A DNA stretch of 64,000 bases, taken from Cricetomys ansorgei. Its lineage: Eukaryota; Chordata; Mammalia; Rodentia; Nesomyidae. Made by a program: the position numbers and the translations under genes. Positions within the stretch are counted from its first letter, which is position 1; each line of letters begins with the position of its first letter. Below are positions 24,026 through 36,735 of this stretch, piece by piece. The DNA lies in the NCBI GenBank assembly GCA_026225945.1, contig JAMJFZ010001258.1, positions 3,858,501 to 3,922,500 on the forward strand, given 5' to 3'. The notes beneath the pieces are model-generated. The model had not been told where the DNA came from. It ran no database searches and saw only the letters and a program-made list of their open reading frames with translations.

Positions 24026-25613
24026 CGTCTATTGTGTTGTGCTGGGAATTCGAAACCAGGTCTTCGGCCCCACTACCCTTAGCTTTCAGCTGAAGAACAT
24101 TAGAGCCGTGGAGAGCCCTGATTAAGTGGTCTACTTATGCAACAAACGTAACAGAACACACTCACCTGCTAGGCTCATCAGTGGAGCTAATTCCAGCTCT
24201 CTGAGGCTGATTTTACTTGTCAACATCTCTTTAACGGCTGAGGGTGATTAGGGCAGGGAAAGCAGACCAGTGCAGATTTAGCCACGAAAATCAGAGAAGC
24301 CGAAGGGCTTGTCTCCTTCTGTGATGTTCTCAAACCGTGGTGTCCCTCTTGTGCTTGGCTCATGTGGATGAAGGGAGGGTGGAGCAGCTGCTTCGAGGCC
24401 CCTGAGTGCTTATGCTTTAGCTGGCCACTGACACAGAAAAAGCATGACCCAGCCTGGAGGGGCTGCAAGGGCACAGGAATGTGGGTGAAGCCTGTCAGAG
24501 ACAAGGCAACGCAGAAGCTGGAGGGGACTTATCCCTGACTTACAGACGGAGGCATTCTAGCTATCAATAGTAAAGCCCTGAGTCACAGGTATAGAATGTC
24601 ACAGCTGCTCAGCTCTGCTGCTTTTACACACCAGAAAGCCAGCAACCTGCCCAAGATGAAGAAATGGGTGTTTCTCTTCCTCCTCCCCAGCCCCACGGAT
24701 TCATTTCAGCCATCGGCACCCTCTGAGTCAGAGCTGAGACAGGTTGGTCTGCTCAGTTCCTTTCTGTTCCCCTGGCTCCTTTAGACCCAACACGTTAAAA
24801 TATTTGCAGTAAATACAGTCTAATACTGGCTGCGCATTCTGGTTCTGAAAAGATGTGTTGGTTGCCCATCTGCTCTACTCCCCGACAGGAGGACGTCTGT
24901 CTTTTTGTCTTTTGCTTATCACGTCTCTCCCACACGGGTGGGTGTGTACCATGGGCCTGAGGCACGTGGAGCTGGATGTGGGACGCAGGTGTGTGAAAGG
25001 GGTGGGCTGCAGCTTTGTGAACCGGGAAGTCCTCTGCTGGCAGACCTGCCGGTGACCTGGTGGGTCAGAAAGCCAAAGCCAGGAGCCGCCCTCGGCTTAA
25101 GCCCTCCCTGAAGGTCAAGTTAGGCTAGTCCTGGCTGCAGCGGTAGCAGCCAACGCTGTGGGCCCTTAATTGTGACCAGGGTTCCTACCTCACAGACAGA
25201 CACACAGACACACAGCTGAAGAGGAAAACGCTGAGAAAGCAGAGGCAAAGTAGAAGCTGGAATCTTCCCCGACTGGATAAGTCAGATTGTAATTTGGATC
25301 CTGGATAAGGAACTGGATCCTGAAAGGCCTTCTGCTAAGGTTTCTCTCTCAGTCTCTTTCCCTCTCCCTTTCTCCTGCCCCCTCCATTAAGAAAAAAAAT
25401 AAGTGTGTGTATGTGCAATCAAATGGCATTATTCATTTTTTTTTTTTTGGAGGAAAATGAACTTGGAGGTGCCTTGGCGCTATTTTTCTTTTAAGGCCAA
25501 TTTTACTTACTCGGTTTGCCCGAAAGAGGCTGTAATCCCGATTGGAAGCAGCTGCCATAGGAAACTAACGAGCTAACAATTGACGAGTTTACTTGTGAGA
25601 ACAGTCCCTGGCT

Positions 25614-25973
25614 GTGTGTGGCTTGGCCTCCCTCCTCCTCCGACAATCATTTATCAGACCCGGGGAGGGGGGGCAGGGCTCAGGAGCATTTTCCCGGGCG
25701 TCAGGAATGCAAGGTGGTGTCAGTGACCGGAGATTAGGACGCTGGAATTCTGCATTTGCTACCGCAGCAGCTGGAGCGTCCGGGAGCAGGGCGCGGCCGC
25801 CGTGCGGGCGGGCGTGGGAGCCGCGGCGGGGGCGGGACTTCGCCGGGCTGCCCCGACTGGTGTGGGTGCCGGGGGCGTCTCCTCGGAGCCTCCGCAGCGG
25901 CAGGTCGGTCTGCTGGCTCGCCTAGAGTTCGTTCCTGTTGCTTTGGGTGCCCACGGCCAAGGACCCGGTTGCC
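25614..25973 (+). promoter_or_regulatory. Ablim1: CpG-island promoter and 5' UTR of the short Ablim1 isoform
   Basis: The segment, densest at about 25680-25900, is GC-rich and CpG-rich in an otherwise CpG-poor window. It holds a NotI-type site (gcggccgc, about 25794), a GC box (ggggcggg, about 25829-25836) and CAGCTG E-boxes at about 25547 and 25766. I see no TATA box at a useful distance, which is normal for CpG-island promoters. It lies directly upstream of the MVKEK start codon, so transcripts likely begin within it. The exact start site is unknown. Confidence 0.82.
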
Positions 25974-25989
25974 ATGGTGAAAGAGAAAG
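25974..25989 (+). CDS. Ablim1: Ablim1 alternative short first coding exon (MVKEK)
   Basis: This is a very small first coding segment: ATG GTG AAA GAG AAA plus one G, then donor gtaatt at 25990. Joined to the exon at 52547 it gives MVKEK-V-AHPQDP, so this isoform would start almost directly at LIM1 and lack the 82-residue N-terminus of the long form. Support comes from a strong start context (gccATGg), an in-frame stop upstream at 25923-25925, the same phase as the long first exon, and placement at the 3' edge of a CpG island. ABLIM1 is known to use alternative promoters; this exact peptide being a documented isoform is my inference. The main doubt is that a five-codon exon gives little sequence to recognise. 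Confidence 0.82.
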
Positions 25990-27849
25990 GTAATTATAAA
26001 TATCGATCACCGTGCATGCTTGTAGAAGTTGCTATGGCCTCGCGGGGCTGGGCACCTTATGAGCAAAGATCAATCGAAATCCGGGCAGACATGTTCGGAG
26101 CGAGATCTCTGTAGGAGAAGTCTGGATTTCCGCGGAACGGGGTTTCCGAACCTCAGCCTACAGCACTAGCGCACAGCTGAGCTCCGGGCGAGCAAAGCTT
26201 TTGATTAATTGCCAATGGATCTGGGATTTGGGTTGAGACTTGCCTTTCGCCTCCCACCCTAGCCTCCATTCTCTTTCTCCACCCCAACATCTCTGAGTTC
26301 ATTAAGAAGATTGGTCAAGAAAGGGTCCTTATGCCTGGGTGGGGCTCTGTTGGGACAAGCCCAAACCTAGCTAGCGTGGCTGAGAGGAGACCCGGGTGTT
26401 GTAAAGGGTTCCGTGTCAGCTTTAATTATTCCTCCCAACGCCTTCGTAAAGGATGCTCTAAGCAGCAAAGATACAAACCCACCCGCAACACAAGGAGACA
26501 GAAGGGGAGGTGGGCGTGGCCCACACAGGTGTATATTGTTTACCGCCAAGGCGTGGCCCTGAGATTCAGAGGAACCTAGTTGAGTGGATTAGTTGATAAA
26601 ATTCTGGTTTATTTGTTTGGGAAGTGTAAAAGACACATCAATTGCTTGTTTTTAGTCATTCCAAATAATATATGATACATCTAGTATTTAAAAAGCAAAA
26701 TTAGCAAAAACAGACAGGGAAAGAGGGGAATTAGATTGGAATTAGATTGTAGAATCTAGAGTGGAATTAGATTCACAGGTTAGAAGTCACCGTATCCGAG
26801 CTTCCAAAGAGCTTTCTGTACGACCATTCAATGGCCAATTTTCTAACTTGGTTTATTTTTTTTTTATTTCCTCTTGACAATATGTTTTAGAGATTGTCAC
26901 CAAATGATTTTCTGATGTAAAGGGCCATTTCAGTTCTGCTGTCTGGCAAGCTTGTAGTTGTCATGGTTTCTCCCATGGGACCTTTTCCTCCACCAGCACA
27001 GACATATCTGCCTTTCAGACTGTCTTGCACGCCCCTCCATGACTTCTCTGTGCCTGTTTATGGGATGGCGGTGCTAGCCTCAGGTTGCTCTTTGTGTCTG
27101 GAATTCCGACGTGGTTTTACTGTTCTGCGGGCTGAGGGAGAAGCAGCACTGGACCTGTTTTAGCTGTGTTGAGGCTGCACCCCAGGACCAAGGGTCTGCT
27201 CGATTCATCTACGCCGGGGACTTGGAATGCTCACTTGCTTTTGCTCTGATCATTCAGTGAACAAATGCTGAGATGATTTGGTGTGAACAAGAAGGCTTCT
27301 GATGGTGTTTGCTTTATTTTGGGGAGCCCTAGTGCAAAACCCGGACACAGGCATTTGCTGGGAGCTGGGACGCCTTCCGTGTATCTTCCACTCAGCTAGG
27401 ATAATGTGGCCCAGAGCTCTGTTGCTAATGGATTTGAGTTTGTGTCCCAGTGTGAGTAATTTATTTATGAGTGGTGAAAATTTCAAAAGCTACTGGTCTA
27501 ACTCTGTTCCTGTGGGGCTTCTGGCCCCAGACCTCAGTACGTGGTTTAGCTCACAGGTCAGGAGCCTTCAAATAGCCTCTCTCCTACGCCTCACTTAGCT
27601 TACCTATGTCCATACCTAGTTGGGACAGTCTGGGCAGGCTCCCAGGAGACCACATGCTAGTGTTATCTTAGCCTCGGCCGCTGATTAGAAGCTGTTCTTT
27701 TTTATTTTGAGGCCATGTCAGCCGGTGCTGCTCTTCACTACTCTGGCTTCTCTGGTTGGTTACAAAAGAGCTTCCTGGAAAGAAGGGAACTTCATTAGTT
27801 TGTAAAGTGAAAATAGGCACTGGGACTGTGTGGTCCAGACATTCTTCCC

Positions 27850-27945
27850 AGAGATGAGCAAGCCAGGGATCAGAAAGGGCAAGGAAGTGGCTCAAGGTCA
27901 CACCGCTAGTGAATGCTTGGACCGAGTGACCCAGTGTATGTAGAT
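27850..27945 (+). repeat. MIR SINE fragment
   Basis: 'gtggctcaaggtcacaccgctagtgaatgcttgg' fits the MIR core. Confidence 0.7.
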
Positions 27946-28954
27946 AGAGCGACGTTACCACAGTCCAGTGTGGACATCTGAGGCCTCTCCAAATCTCTAC
28001 TGTCTCCATCATGTAACATTTCAGCACGTGGTTTAGAATCCACCACATTAGATGGTCTGGCAGAGGAGAGCTGCCAAGGGACCTGTACCTCTCTCTTTGT
28101 GGTCTTTCTGGTACCCCATTCTTCTCGATCTGCCCCACCCTCTGAAGCTGATGGGGACCCTCTCTCAGGCTCTGATCCCTATGGCTCCCTGCTGCGCTCA
28201 CTTCAGGGTATACATGGTACTTTGCAGGTCATTTCCTCAGAATCTTGGCTTGGGGTTGACACAGGCTGGAGAGAAGGCCTCCCCCAGCAGGTGGCTGGCC
28301 CTACCCCCAGAAGCATGGCTGGCCCTAGTGCGGACCATCCACAGCTCCCAGCCTTTGACCCTCATTGTCTTTGTCCCTCTGACCAGACGCCCATGAGCTG
28401 GAGCGTGCAGACGCTCATCAATCCTAGAATCTTGATGAAGTGGTTGTTTCCCTGACGTGTTCAAGGGCACCTTATCCCGGCTGTCCCCTCTAACGGAAGC
28501 ACGCAGGGCTTTGTGGGTTCATCGGTCAATACAGTTTTCCTGAAGACAGCACACACTCACCTCTGCACCCCAGGGGTGTGCTGTACTCAGCTAAAAGCTG
28601 TCATTGGCCAACGGATGTGTCTTCAGCACGATTTCTGAGAGAATTTGTTTCTTGGTGTGTATGTGTGTTTGCTTGAGGGAAAGGGGAAAAAAAAGAATAA
28701 GTAAATGAATTCCAGAAAAAGTTACAAACATATCTCATTTAAAGAATAACAGATGACCATGGATTGGAAACTGTGAACATGTGAAAGAACAAGAATTCAG
28801 CTGCAAAAGAGGCATTTCCAAGAAAATGGAGTTTTAGACCTGGGCTCCTATTATTTTGTTTTGTTCCCTGCAATAAAATTGGTCTCAATGTTCATTCTCC
28901 TACCTGGGAGGGGTATCTGCTCTCTACCCTACATTTGAGAGTGGGGAGAGTGTG

Positions 28955-29118
28955 CAACACACACAACACACATACATGCATACACATGTGCACACACATA
29001 CACGCACACATACACACACACATACACACATGCACACACATACATGCACACACCTACATGGCACAGACACACACATGCACACACACATTCACACACACAT
29101 TCACACACACGCACAAAA
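28955..29118. repeat. (CA)n microsatellite with ACATGC/ACATT interruptions
   Basis: CA units broken by acatgcac, cacatac and cacattcac. Confidence 0.95.
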
Positions 29119-29924
29119 GCACAGAGCAAATGATGTCTCTACAGAGAGGTTTCTTGACTGCTTTCCTTACCAGTGACTTTCTGTGATTTTGCCTGTGTGT
29201 CGGAAGGGGTTTCGCAGCATCCCTGGCCTTTCCCCTACTAGATACTGGTGGCATTGACCTTTTCCTTGTGACAGATGGGAATGTTCCCCTAGGGCAGGGG
29301 ATGGAGAGGGGGAGCAATGGGTGTGAGGGGTGACAAAATTACCCTAGTTAGAGCACTGGGACTAAGATCCCTTGGGCATAGGTTTCCTTCAACTGTAACT
29401 AACTGGAGCCTCCAGCACAGTGGGAAGTGTACAGACCCCTATGGAAAAGCCAGCAACCACCACGGCAGGGAGCTTTGGCACAGACACGTGTCCCAGATGG
29501 GGGGAGGGAGGCTCTATTTCCCGGCATATTTCGGTGCTGGAAATGGACCGTGTTCACAGAAGCACACATGGCCACGGAAGAGCTTTAGCTCTGTCCTCCC
29601 TTTAAGACTAAGTCCACGCTCCAGAAAACTCTATGCCGCCACCGTGCCCTGCATGCTCTTTCTGGGTTAGGAGGCACAGTAGCTCCCGTGTCCCTTGGCC
29701 ATCTGCTGCTGAAGTGAAACAGGCTCACCCGTGACTGAGGGAAGCAGGTATGCAGAAGAGGCTTCTAAACTAGAGTTTGACTTGAGAGTATTCTGATGAG
29801 CCGTCTTAGAGCAGATGGCTCTTACTCTGGGCCTTTAAAGACTGGGGTTATTTGGACAGGTGATGAATTGTAATGGAGATAAAATGATAAGGCTTGAAAA
29901 TTTGCTGGAACGTGGCCTGAGATG

Positions 29925-30385
29925 TGATGGGCAGAATGGGGGGGTGGGGTGAGTCAGTCTTTCTGGACTGCCCAACAGAACACCACACCTTGGTGGTTTA
30001 AACAGCAGACAGTTATAGTCTCAGTTCTGAAAGGTGTGCAGCCACAATCAAGGTTCCCGCAGAGCTGGTTCCTTCTGGGCTGGGGGGGCGGGGCGGAGGA
30101 CAAAGGAAGATCCGTGCATGTGCATCCCCCTTAACTTCCGGTGCTCGGCCCCTTTGTTGTTCCTTGGCTTGTAGAATCATCAGAGCATCTCTGCTCCAAG
30201 CCCGTGTCACTCGCTGCATAGCTGGCTCCATACTCCCCACTTTCTGTAGGGCATGACAGAGTCATGAGGGCCCAGACAGTAGCCTCCTTTTAAATGCCTC
30301 AGTAAAGACCCCGTCTCTGAATAAAGGCCATATTCTAAGGTGAGGGTTAGACCTTTGACATATGAATTAACTGGGGCTGGAGGGA
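29925..30385. repeat. Ancient mammalian interspersed repeat, family not fixed
   Basis: 'aacaccacaccttggtggtttaaacagcagac', 'ttctgaaaggtgtgcagccacaatcaaggttcccgcagag' and 'gtgagggttagacctttgacatatgaatt' follow, in order, a repeat common in placental genomes. I cannot name its family with confidence. Confidence 0.55.
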
Positions 30386-31929
30386 GGATGCAACCTGCCA
30401 TTCCTGGCCACTCAGCTGTGTTAGACCTGAATAGGGTTGGAGGAGAAGGAACAGACTAGGTAATAGGAGCAGGGTGGGACAGAGAGAAGAGGGGTTCATT
30501 AATAAGCCTCGAACCAGCACTGGGGTAAGGCATTGGGGTCTGACTAGAAATGTGTGGTCCAATTGGTGGTACCTTCTTGTGCAGGATGCTGAGAATTCAC
30601 GGTCAGAGTACAAACTCAAGTGTGTCCAATGTCTGTGGCACTGTGACAGTGCATCTACAAAGCTCCCATGTGAGACGAGAACTCCTTAATCATGTTACCA
30701 AAAAAAAAGTCTCATCAAGTGTGACTTTGTGACCTCGTGCTGGGCTGCGTAGCTCTCCTGGGTGCTGCACTCCGCGAGATTTTAGAAGTGGGTTTTCATT
30801 CCTTCGGAGGAACCGTAGATCCTAGGCGTCCACGAAAGGCTGGCACGCACCTTGCTGGTCCTAGCTGCTGTGCCCAGCATCCTCCAGGGCCTGTCAGGTC
30901 TGAAAGTCACTCTCTTCTGGCCCCTGAGGTGTCTGTGTCTTAGATGTGATTACAGACTAGCATCAGAGTAACCTTCCTTGTCAGCCATTCGCCGCTGAAA
31001 AAAACCTTAAATAATCGGCCAGGTAAAGCTCAAGGCTCCCTGCTCGTCCTTCAGGCTTCTCCCCATCTAAACCAACAGCCTCCCGGATCCATCTTGTTTG
31101 ATTTCCTTTGTAATGCTATCATTAAGTCTGCGACTGAGCATGTGTGAACAAAAGGTTTTCATATTCTGCCTTTAGTCTTTCAGGGTGTCCCCACTCAGCA
31201 GGCAGGGAACAGAGGTCATGGGAGTTGGAACAGAATGCCTAGCTAGAAAGAAGATCTGATTTCTCTCCCTGTCTGACTCCCAAACCTGTGCTCGCTGGCC
31301 CTCCCCTTTTCCTATTTGCAGTCTTAGGTGGGGGGATATACCCCCAACCTTGGCCATACTGCCCCACGGGAAATGCAAGTGTCCTCTTCTTTGTGTTACA
31401 GAGACTTTGTTTCCTTATACAGCTTCTCAGGGGCCCATCCCAGCTGCGAATTCTTCCCGAATGACTCTGCACACCTAAGTCAACAGCAGAGAAACTAGAC
31501 AGTTGTCATCTGTGTGGCCTGGGCACACACTGTGTCTCTCCAGCATAGGTTGGCCTCATAGATGGTCTTGTAAAACAGTCTGGAGTAGTGGCTGCTTTCC
31601 CCATGGATCCCATTCCCTCCACACACACCCAGGCAGATGGTTCCACCCGGTGAATACGCTGCCTAATGCCACTTGACCCACGCTTGCCTCCTGAGAGGTC
31701 TCAGAACAGTGGCTCTCTGGTCACGTCAGGATTCCATAGGTGACTGGCGACCTCACGTCACCTTCCAAGGCCCTCCTTCCCGGTTCAGAAACCTTGTAGT
31801 TCAGGGCTGAGTGTGCTACGTTCCCACCGCGCGACCCCCACCCTGTTCCTGACTCTGTCTACTTTTTATGTCTTGCCTTACCTTGCAAAGCTGAGTGTTT
31901 TATTGTTGTTATGTCTTGGTTTTAGCTTT

Positions 31930-32025
31930 GGTTTGAGACTGGGTCTTCATATGAAGCCCACGCTAGCCTCAAATTCATAATCCTCCTGCCTCAGACTCCC
32001 GAGTGCTGAGATTACAGGTGAGCTC
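31930..32025 (-). repeat. B1-like SINE fragment
   Basis: 'tttgagactgggtcttcatatgaagcc', 'cctcctgcctcagactcccgagtgctgagattacagg', reverse strand, diverged. Confidence 0.75.
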
Positions 32026-32689
32026 CATTGTTTCTCCTAACCCAGGTTTCTAAGGGAACACCAAGGAACTTCCTAAGTAAGGTCGAAAGGGAAGTTACAG
32101 CCGAAGGGGACACACAGACGACCATGGTCATGAACTTTTCATCTTGGGAAAGCTCTGGTTTTTGACATAACATTCCACTCAAGACAGAGAAGTGTGAATT
32201 TCTCTTCCTACTCTGTAAAGGAGGGTGCCACTCTCTCCAGTGTGGCTCTGACAGCCCTGTCTTCGCTGCAGAAGGGCTGTCCGCAAGAGGTAGTTCCCAA
32301 AGCTGAGGAAAGATGGTCACATTGAAAAGAAACAGAAAAACAAAAAACAAAAATTACAGCGGGTGCCTGCCCTCTGCCTCCAGCTCACTGGGGTGTAAAA
32401 CATAACCTAGAAAAATAAACACATCGCAGGCAGTTGGACGTCAGCTGCTCTCGGACATGCATTTGACCAGAGTTTCCCCAGAGCCCCTGAAAACAATATT
32501 TGATGGAGTTAGGGATCCTCAGAGAGTGGACCTCTGCGCTGGCGGTTGGCCCGCCCTATCGTTAGCTGCTCCCAGACTTTGAGAAGTGACTCTCCCCTCG
32601 TTCTTCCCCACACCTGCTAACAAGAAGCAAGGAAGAATGAACAACTATATTGTATGACCAAAATCCCCATTAAAGGCCAACGAGCTAGG

Positions 32690-32945
32690 CTGGGGAGCTG
32701 GCTCAGTCACTAAGGACCTGACTTCAATCCCAAACCAGACATGGTGGCACACGTATAATTCCAGGGCTGGAAGATGCCTGGGGCTCTCTTGCTCGCCAGG
32801 CTAGCTTATTTGGCAAGTTTGGGGCCAATGAAGAAACCTTGTCTTTAAAAAAACAGTCTACAAGATGTGTGGTGCCTGAGTGTGACCCCAGGCTACCTCC
32901 GGCCACACAGATACACATGTGAGCACGTGCACACACACAGGAACA
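32690..32945 (+). repeat. B4-type SINE with CA tail
   Basis: Head gctggggagctggctcagtcac, middle 'gacatggtggcacacgtataattccagggctgg', tail 'gagcacgtgcacacacacag'. Confidence 0.8.
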
Positions 32946-33582
32946 AGGTGGGTTTCCCAACTTCCTGCAGAAATGCTCAGGGACTCTCTGTGCTGTGAGA
33001 CACATCTCAGGATGTGCTTTGAGGTGGTGGCTTCTCGGTGCCACACTCTCAGCCCCACGCCGGGTAAGGAGGAGCAGCACACGTCCATGTCAAAGTCAAA
33101 ACACTGAGCGTCTTCCAGTGCCAGCATTAAGAGCCAGAGAATTTTCCAGAAGGTTCACTGATCACTGAGTGGTATGGGAACTCTTCCCACTGTGTTTGGG
33201 CCTAGTCTGGGTGCATGGCAGCAGTAAGCAGCCCAGCTTCCTATTTCATTGTGTGTCCGGCGGCCCAGAGTGACTCAGACCCAGGGGTATGTTTATCCCA
33301 CGCTGGCAGGAGCTGTGAATTCAAGGGCAAATTTTGTTAAGAGCGGGAAGAGCGAATATTTGTTGTGCGCGGCCTCTTTCCTCTGAAACAAATTTTCGCA
33401 TAGAGTGACATGTTGTAGTTCTGACATTAATACTGTGACGGCTCGGTGTGCCCCGAGGGCACCAGGAGGGAGTTTCTGGGTCCCACTGTAATCAAACAGG
33501 CTGACTTGTTAGAATAACTTGGGTTTAGCAAGGAAGATGCAGGCCTTAAAAATCACTCAAGGGAAATCATGGTCTCGGGCCA

Positions 33583-33740
33583 CGGTTCTCAAACTTTAGC
33601 AAGCAGAATCTCCTGGGGAGCTTGTCAAGTTCAGATTTCTGTGACCCTGACCTTGACTTTCTGACTCCCCAGATCTGGGTAGCGCCTGGACTGTTCAGGA
33701 AATCTTACGGCCCTGGTCCAGGGACTGTGCTTCGGCCTCG
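33583..33740. mobile_element. hAT-Charlie non-autonomous element (MER5/MER20 group)
   Basis: It starts 'cacggttctcaaactttagcaagcagaatctcctggggagcttgtcaa', the usual left end of these elements, and runs to 'cctggtccagggactgtgctt'. The exact subfamily is uncertain. Confidence 0.68.
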
Positions 33741-34809
33741 TGTAGGTGGTCTACGGTTTCCGTGGGCAGAATGACCAACGTGCAGGTGGCTCCCTGTTTT
33801 CATTTCACTAATGTCTCCATTCCCCCTGAAAAACTCAGCTCGCTCGAAATGACCAGGTGACAAAGAGAAAGTCACAGGCGTCTTGCTGATGTCCTGCCTG
33901 AGGCCTTGCTGCGCAAAGTGAAGCTCTGTTATGTAATTCAGCCAGCCTTCTGTGACATCCGTGCAGCCAAAAAACTGCGGCCATTGCCTGGTCCTGGTGT
34001 GCATGCGGGAGGGGGTTTCAGGGTCGTTTCTGGGCAGTGGGTTGGAGCTCATTGTGGCAGCAGGAAGGTGGCGCTGGCTTAAGTCATGATACAGGTGTGT
34101 GCGGAGTGCGCAGGTGCCTTGTTTCTAGGTATCATTCATAGTGTCCAGAGTTAGGGAGCATGCTTCCTGGGTGACGGAGCTCGGTGGAACTCTTGGATAA
34201 AAGATAATTCATAAGATGTTTACCCACCCCCAAGACTTCAGCTCCCTCATTAGTCTTTGGAGAGCCAAAATGTATTATTTCTAAAGTGTGGGGTGTTTCG
34301 TGCACTACCAGTAAACCCTGCCTGCATCCGAAGCATCTGTACCCTTTCCCTTTCTTTCTGTTGCTGCCAGGAATTTAAAAGAGTGTGAGAAGGGTGAAGT
34401 TTAAGAAAAACTAAGAGCCGTGGATGGACATCAAGACAGCAAGGTCATTCCTCACTAGAAGGTCTGATGGGAAATGAGAAAGAAGGTTGAGAACCCCCCA
34501 GAACAATAACAGAGGCTATGGGTTCCGGGCCCTAGGAGGGGAGTCTCACAAACGGTGTGTTAGATGGGTGCCTCCTGCTCATAGGACCCCATCTCAGCGG
34601 CCAGCGAGGGGTTAAGAGCCTTGGGACTGATAGTGGGAGGGGGTCTGCTGGGCTGTGGTGGTGAGCAGGGACCTCTCTGCTCTCGCTCACCTGCAGGACC
34701 CAGCCTAGGCCTGGTGGTGAGCCATAGCTGTGGGATTCCAGTAGAGGCCTTGACCAAATCAGAGGTCTGCTTTCTGGGAGATAGTTTGTGGGTAATCCAT
34801 TTGCTTGCT

Positions 34810-34935
34810 GCTTATTTCTGATTTTGAAACAGGGTCTCATGTAGCCCAGGCTGGCCTCAGACTTGCAGTGTAGCTAGCTGAAGGATGACCTTGAACTCTG
34901 ATCCTCCTGTGCCAGCACACACGTTAGCCTGAGCA
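34810..34935 (-). repeat. Diverged B1/B4-like SINE fragment
   Basis: 'ttttgaaacagggtctcatgtagcccaggctggcctcag' and 'gatgaccttgaactctgatcctcctg'. Confidence 0.72.
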
Positions 34936-36079
34936 CACTGAGTCCTTACCTTGGGCAGGCTAGTGTTAGTGTCGGGCAGGCAGGAGGTGACACGATGTCG
35001 ACAGTGTCCCGCGCGGACTCAAAGGAAGAAAGAGATTCAGTCTTGCAAGAACTGAAGAAAGCCATTGCGTGACAGGGAGCGTCATGAGCTCTCAGCACCC
35101 TGCAGGCGCCTGTAGTCAGGGGTGCCCGGTGGCGGGTTCACAGACAACACCGTGGCTACTCCACAGTGATCATCTGTTGAATATCGAATGAGCCGGGTGA
35201 ATGCATGCCGGGGCAGGGGAGGGGGAGATGGTTAGCCTTGTTTGGGAAACGTTATTCCAAACCCCGTGTGAGAAGAGTGATCTAGAATTAGAAGCGAGTA
35301 AAAAGACAGACTTGATCGGAAAGCACCAGCGTTCTGTCAAGGGACTGGCGTGGAAGCAGCTGTGACACGGTGTGAACTGTGTTCACTCGAGAACTATTAA
35401 ACCGATTCAGGGCGGCAAGGCAGAGAGTAGCACTCTGTCAGGTGGCTGTGGCTGACTGGGACTTGCAGGATGAACAGGAGGGCCGCTGTGGATAAAGTAC
35501 TATTGAGGGGATCTTTATCAAAGGATGAGACACAGTCTACGAAGTGCAGGCCCCTCCCTGGAGGAACACAGGCAAGGGTGGCAGGGTGCGCTGTTCCCCG
35601 AAAGTACGGCAGGGGCGTAGGATGGCTTCGTGGTAATGTAGAGGACAAGAGCGGGTCATCTGGATACACAGTCCCCGAGAGCCAGACAGGTGGAGAGCGT
35701 GACCCTCTCTGAGGAGGACAGACGCCGCCATTCTGGTCCCACAGGGGACCCCAGTTTGACATTCAGACTTTTCAAAACCGTCTAAATAACAGAGATTCTT
35801 GTGGAGGCTCGCCGTATGTTTAGATGTTAACCGATAAGCTGGCCGTCTCTATGAATTAATCGTGTGATCCAAGCAGGAGGAGCCTGTGGCCAGAGCTCTG
35901 GCAAAGGGCCTCCAGGTTAGGCTCCACCTCTCACCAGTACACACAGAAAGAAGCGCCCCCCTCCCTGGCAAGACCCTGGGCACTGGTGCTATCGGTGCTA
36001 CAGTAAAAGTCACGTGCGACTTTGGGGTAGGCCCCACGCCCAGGAGGCTCAGCCAGCACAAATGAACTCAATGGCATCT

Positions 36080-36358
36080 TCGTAGCCTGTCTCATTTTGC
36101 TTTATTAGGCAATTTTTATCATACTGGTCTTCTGCTCGTATATTTTGGTTTCCGTTTTTGTAGCTTTTGGTAGCGTTTTAAAAAATATGTTTGTTTCTTG
36201 TTTTTTTGTTTTTCGTTTTCTGTTTTTTAAAAAGAGAGAAAAAAATGGGTGTAGAGTTGGGTGGGTGGGAGATGGGGGAACCTGGGAGGAGCTGGGGGGA
36301 AAGCGAGATCAGAATATATTTTATGAAAACAATTTTAATTGAAAAATGAATAAAATAC
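36080..36358 (+). mobile_element. Rodent LINE-1 3' end
   Basis: 'tttttatcatactggtcttctgctcgtatattttgg', the T-rich block at 36180-36230, 'aaaaaaatgggtgtagagttgggtgggtggg', then 'gatcagaatatattttatgaaaacaattttaattg' and AATAAA. This is the terminal 3' UTR only. Confidence 0.85.
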
Positions 36359-36539
36359 CACCAGTTATTGCTGATTTTTAAAAAGTCACACGAGGCACCC
36401 GCGCTTCCGTTCTTTGCTGTTTTCAATGCGCCGATCACGGCCCATACAGCTGATTCTGTGTCCGGAGGATCAAGGCCAGGAGTTAGAAAGCCCCTTGATT
36501 AGAACGTGTACCCTAGGTGAAGTTTTCTCTTACTCTGTG

Positions 36540-36735
36540 CTGGGGTTATCATTGTCTGAAACACAGTCTCATGTGACCCAAGCTGTCCTGGAGCCTCCTT
36601 AGGAGCTGAGGGTGGTTTTGAAATTCTGATTCTCCTGCCTCCACTTTCTGAATGCTAAGATTACAGGTGTTCTCTGCCACACCCAACTTATGAACCCAGG
36701 GTGTGATGCATGCTAGGTAAGCACTTTGCAGCCTG
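36540..36735 (-). repeat. B4-type SINE
   Basis: 'cacagtctcatgtgacccaagctgtcctggag', 'ctgcctccactttctgaatgctaagattacaggtg', 'gaacccagggtgtgatgcatgctaggtaagcac'. Confidence 0.75.

Larger units (their letters stand above)
5535..25613 (+). other. Ablim1: Ablim1 intron between the two first exons
   Basis: This is intron for long-isoform transcripts and upstream DNA for the CpG-island promoter. The repeats are listed separately. I see nothing definite in 5535-6080, 6837-7254, 8411-9699, 9856-10473, 10886-11572, 12001-12559, 12766-13339, 13466-13884, 14441-16585, 16831-17639, 17831-19140, 19256-19831, 20067-21430, 21762-23968 and 24026-25613. A short run of tttg (16989-17011) and a MIR-like patch near 18360-18460 are present. 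Confidence 0.8.

Noticed and set aside
27668..28201. 177-codon frame on the - strand
   Set aside because: It spans a MIR fragment and unique intron sequence with no family signal.
28052..28455. Overlapping + strand frames of about 115 codons
   Set aside because: Two frames overlap with similar length and no homology. Likely chance in GC-rich intron.
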